From Dama dama (Eukaryota > Chordata > Mammalia > Artiodactyla > Cervidae), in NCBI RefSeq assembly GCF_033118175.1, contig NC_083696.1, positions 35,449,001-35,513,000 of the forward strand: a stretch of 64,000 nucleotides of DNA. Direction: 5' to 3'. A program made the position numbers and the translations under genes. The notes beneath the pieces are model-generated. The model ran no database searches. It was not told the origin of the DNA and saw only the letters and a list, made by a program, of their open reading frames with translations. Positions 60,809 to 64,000 of the stretch are shown here, piece after piece. Each line of letters opens with the position of its first letter. Within the stretch, counting starts at the first letter, position 1.

Positions 60809-61112
60809 ACACCAATGAGATTGACTTTATGAGACAGAAAAGGACATACGGGATCAACCAGAGATGATGATGTGAAGATATAAAGAGATTGGAGTGATGC
60901 CAAAGAATGTAAGCCAAAGAATGCCAGGAGCCACCAGAAGCTGGAAGAGGCAAGGAATGAGTCTCTTTAAAGCCCTAGGAAGGATTGTGGCCCTGCTGAC
61001 ATCTTGATTTTGGATTTCTGGCCTCCAAAACCATGAGAGAATGAATTTCTGTTGCTTTAAAGCCACCAAATTTGTGGTAATTTATTTCAGCAAACCTAGC
61101 AAATTAATACAG

Positions 61113-61255
61113 AAGTGTTCTGAGGAATTTTCAGATGCCAATTTCTATAAAATCACATTTGAGATTTAAGAAAAATGTTTTTCTTTTCTGATAGTACAAA
61201 GAGGAACTGTACTTACATAGTAGTGCTAAGACTTATAAAAGCAAAAATTAAAGCT
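61113..61255. other. 3' flank, nothing recognised
   Basis: Short unique gap between LTR and SINE. Confidence 0.5.
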
Positions 61256-61400
61256 TGAGGATTTTCCTGGAAGTCCAGTGGCTAAGACTTCATGCTCCCA
61301 ATGCAGGGAGCCCAGGTTCAATCCCTGATCAGGGAACTAGATCCTGCATGCTGCAACTAAGACCCAGTACAGCCAAATAGGTAAATAAAAATATTTGCTT
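61256..61400 (+). repeat. CHR-type SINE
   Basis: GGATTTTCCTGGAAGTCCAG to AATAGGTAAATAAAAATATT. Confidence 0.87.
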
Positions 61401-61865
61401 CTGGCTGAAAATCCTGTTCCTTCCAGAACTGAGGCAGTAATCCCTAAAGCTGCCTACCCCTGGTTGTTTCTTCCTATCTGAAACTGCCTCAACATTTTAA
61501 ACTTTTACTCTAGGTCCCCTTTTCATAATGTGGACAGTAGGGACTCAGGGAGCTTTCTCATCCTGGATTTATTAGCCAGAAAATATGGACAGCTCTCTGC
61601 AGTTCCCCCTTGAAAATAGGAGAAAACAGAAGATCTAGTTAAGGCCTAACACACCTAAACCTGCTTTATGATAGGATCTGTCCCTGGCCTGCCTCTATGG
61701 ACCTGGAGCTGCTAGCCAGAGTCAGAAGGATGCCCAAGCCAACAGAAAAGTCAGCACTGACTTTACCGTTCCTAAGCTAGTGGTTTATTTTATTTACTAT
61801 GGTCTTAATTGGGAAGACTGAGCCTAGCAAAATGGTATTCGTTGCATTGAAAAATTATTATCTCA

Positions 61866-61985
61866 GGACTTCCCTGGGAGTCCAGTGGTTAAGACTCCAC
61901 ACTCCTAATGTAGGGAGTGAGGGTTCGATCCCTGGTCTGGGAAATAAGATCTCACATGCCGCACAGTGTGGCCAAAACAAAAAAC
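61866..61985 (+). repeat. CHR-type SINE, short form
   Basis: GGACTTCCCTGGGAGTCCAG to GTGTGGCCAAAACAAAAAA. AAATTATT flanks both sides. Confidence 0.88.
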
Positions 61986-62127
61986 CCACAACAGAAATTA
62001 TTGATTGTCTCTATTGACCCAGACTTCTGGAAATTTTAGGAAATATTCTAGACAAGTATGCAAAGACAGATGTGTAAGAATGGTTGTTGAGCATTATTTC
62101 TTTTTAATATGTTTTCTCAACTTATCA

Positions 62128-62417
62128 GAGTGCTTTTTATTTATTTATTTTGGCTGCACTGGGTCTTTGCTGCTGCAGCAGGCTTTCTCTTGTTGCCGAG
62201 AGCAGGGTCTACTCTCTGGGTGCGACGCGTGGGCTTCTCATTGCAGTGACATCTCTTGTTACAGAGCACGTGCTCTAGGGCATACAGGCTTTGGTAGTTG
62301 TGGCCCACACTTAGTTGCTCTGAGGCATGTAGGATCTTCCTGGACCAGGGATTGAACCCATGTCCTCTGCATTAGCAGGAGGATTTCTAACCACTGGACC
62401 ACTAGGGAAGTCCTGTC
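62128..62417 (-). repeat. CHR-type SINE, long form
   Basis: TTTATTTTGGCTGCACTGGG to CTGGACCACTAGGGAAGTCC. Confidence 0.88.
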
Positions 62418-62486
62418 GTAGCATTAATTAGCAAAAAGACAAAACAAACAACTGGAAGTTCATGCTCAGGCTCAGTTGAGGGCTAT

Positions 62487-62534
62487 AGCTCACCAGGCTC
62501 CTCAGCCCATGGCATTTCCCAGACAAGAATAGAG
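62487..62534 (-). repeat. Bov-A SINE scrap
   Basis: TAGCTCACCAGGCTCCTCAG to TTTCCCAGACAAGAATAG, about 48 bp of the interior, ending where the L1 5' UTR starts. Confidence 0.65.
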
Positions 62535-63600
62535 GAGGGAGGAGCATGCTTCAAGATGGCGGAGTAGAAGAACATTCGCTCACCTTCTCCTGCCAGAGCA
62601 CCAAAATTGCAACTAGCTGTTGAACAACCATTGACAGGGAGATACTGGAACCCACCAAGGAAAGATACCCCACGTCCAAGGACAAAGAAGAAGCTGCAGC
62701 GGAACAGTAGGAAAGGCACAATCATGATAAAATCAAATCCTATACCTGTCAGGTGGGCAACCCACAAACTGGAGAATAATAATACCAAGGAAGTTCTCCC
62801 ATTAATGTGACGGTTCTAGGCCCCACATCAGGCTCCTCAGCCTGGGGATCTGGACAAGGGCCTGGGAATCCCTGGGGAATCTGACTTTGCAGGCCAGTGG
62901 GATTTGATTACAGGCCTTCCACAGGATTGGGGGAAACAGAGAGTCCACTCTTAGTGGGCACACACCAAATGCTGTTCACACCAAGACCAAAGGGAAAGGA
63001 AAAGTGACCCCACAAGGAGCTGAGCCAGACCGACCTGTGAGTGTCTGAGGGTCTTCCTGCAGAGGCGTGGGTTGGCAGCGGCCCACCATGAGGACAGGGT
63101 CACTGGCAGCAGCAGTCCTGGCAGCTACATCTCTCGTAAGTCCTCTTGGAGGTCACCAATAGCCCTCCCGTAGAGCCAGTATGGGCTTCCCTTGTGGCTC
63201 AGCTGGTAAAGAATTCGCCTTCAATGCAGGAGACCTGGGTTCATTTCCTGGGTTGGGAAGATCCCCTGGAGAAGGGAAAGGCCACCCACTCCAGTATTCT
63301 AGCCTAGAGAATTCCGTGGACTGTATAGTCTATGGGGTCGCAAAGAGTCGGACACAACTTCGCGAGCTTCACTTCACTCACTCTAGAGGCTGTAGACGCC
63401 AGGACTGGGTCGCCTCGGGCCAAACAGCTAACAGGGAGGGAGCACAGCCCCCACCCCATCAGTAGACAATTGGATTAAAGTTTTACTGAGCATTGCCCTG
63501 CCCACCAGAGCAAGACCCAGTTTTCCCCACAGTCAGTCCCTCCCATCAGGAAACTTGCATAAGCCTCTTAGCCTCATCCACCAGAGGGCACATAGAGGAA
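62535..63600 (+). mobile_element. L1 5' UTR without body (orphan L1 promoter)
   Basis: Begins GGGAGGAGCATGCTTCAAGA with the YY1-type CAAGATGGCGG at 62552-62562, followed by CAAAATTGCAACTAGCTGTTG, matching the start of ruminant L1. The rest to about 63600 reads as L1 5' UTR, and a Bov-tA at 63181-63386 interrupts it. ORF1 and ORF2 do not follow in this window. Confidence 0.75.
63181..63386 (+). repeat. Bov-tA SINE in L1 5' UTR
   Basis: GGGCTTCCCTTGTGGCTCAG to CGCGAGCTTCACTTCACTCA. Confidence 0.9.
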
Positions 63601-63605
63601 ACTGG

Positions 63606-63736
63606 GCAAGAATACTGGAGTGGGTTGCCATTTCCTTTTCCAGGGGATCTTCCCAGCTCAGGGATCTAACCAGTAACTCTTACGTCTCCTACATTGGCAG
63701 GTGAATTCTTTATCACTGCATCACCTGGGAAGCCCA
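63606..63736 (-). repeat. Bov-tA SINE, truncated
   Basis: GGGCAAGAATACTGGAGTGG to GCATCACCTGGGAAGCCC. The BovB-like tail is missing. Confidence 0.85.
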
Positions 63737-63785
63737 TTAATAAGGAAAGAGTTAAATTTTTTTTTTAAGAGTTAAATTTTAAGAT

Positions 63786-63890
63786 TAAAAATATTATGTT
63801 TTATTTGGCTGCTCTGGGTTTAGGTTGCAGCACCCAGGGCCCCTGCATTGGGAGCACAGAGTGTTCACTGCTGGACCACCAGGGAAGTTC
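63786..63890 (-). repeat. CHR-type SINE with internal deletion
   Basis: TTTTATTTGGCTGCTCTGGG to TGGACCACCAGGGAAGTTC, lacking the middle block. Confidence 0.82.
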
Positions 63891-64000
63891 TAAATAAAAA
63901 TGTTAAATATTCTTGGTTAATCTTACTACAGAGAGAGACCACCACATACTGTTCCTCCTGATGGGTTGCAATAGGAAATTAACAGGATTGCTTAAGAACT

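Larger units (their letters stand above)
60235..61112 (+). repeat. MLT1-type (MaLR) LTR split by two SINEs
   Basis: AGGTTGAATGGTGTACCCAC and TCAAGTCTACCAGAACCTCG open it; TCTTTGTCGATGTAATTAGG, CATCTTGATTTTGGATTTCT and the end GCAAATTAATACAG are the MLT1 layout. It is an old solitary LTR with no internal viral genes. Confidence 0.72.

Overview
The window is mammalian genomic DNA from a ruminant (a cattle, sheep or goat type genome). It is saturated with BovB (RTE) LINEs, BovB-tailed Bov-A/Bov-tA SINEs, tRNA-Glu-derived CHR-type SINEs and ruminant L1 pieces, a combination that is diagnostic of Ruminantia. The sequence alone does not fix the species. No bacterial, plasmid or CRISPR-type content was seen.

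One protein-coding gene is present and appears complete: DCAF12 (DDB1- and CUL4-associated factor 12, formerly WDR40A), on the + strand. Nine coding exons (20435-20512, 21828-22082, 42210-42416, 43470-43530, 50352-50545, 51488-51553, 52792-52954, 54704-54882, 55400-55558) join with consistent phase and GT-AG junctions into a 453-residue open frame, the length I recall for the human protein. A CpG-island promoter (about 19860-20660) carries a head-to-head pair of ETS motifs. Intron 2 is about 20.1 kb. The 3' UTR probably ends near tandem AATAAA signals at 57460-57469.

Layout: 1-19500 is 5' intergenic DNA made mostly of nested retrotransposons, including three large BovB pieces at 4656-5104, 5871-7001 and 7542-9280; 19500-20660 is the promoter; 20435-55558 is the gene, with a dead ISCA1 retrocopy (minus strand, about 25093-25690), a second retrocopy of unknown source (40092-40510), a 2.3-kb L1 remnant (29590-31870) and a further L1 block (44935-47335) in its introns; 55559-57490 is the 3' UTR; 57500-64000 is 3' intergenic DNA with an MLT1-type LTR and a detached L1 5' UTR.

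The most interesting signals are products of target-primed reverse transcription and template copying rather than a new gene system. They are: a chimeric insertion joining one SINE unit to an unrelated polyadenylated sequence inside one target-site duplication (17663-18144); two insertions only 490 bp apart that consist of nothing but a poly(T) run between perfect 12- and 14-bp duplications (35271-35309, 35760-35801); two similar A-rich duplications at 31678-31745; a nearly perfect 185-bp tandem duplication (12443-12812); a 72-bp segment copied 2.6 kb away without retrotransposition hallmarks (34508-34587 to 37116-37187); and an upstream ORF overlapping the DCAF12 start codon. I did not find a previously undescribed multi-gene system.
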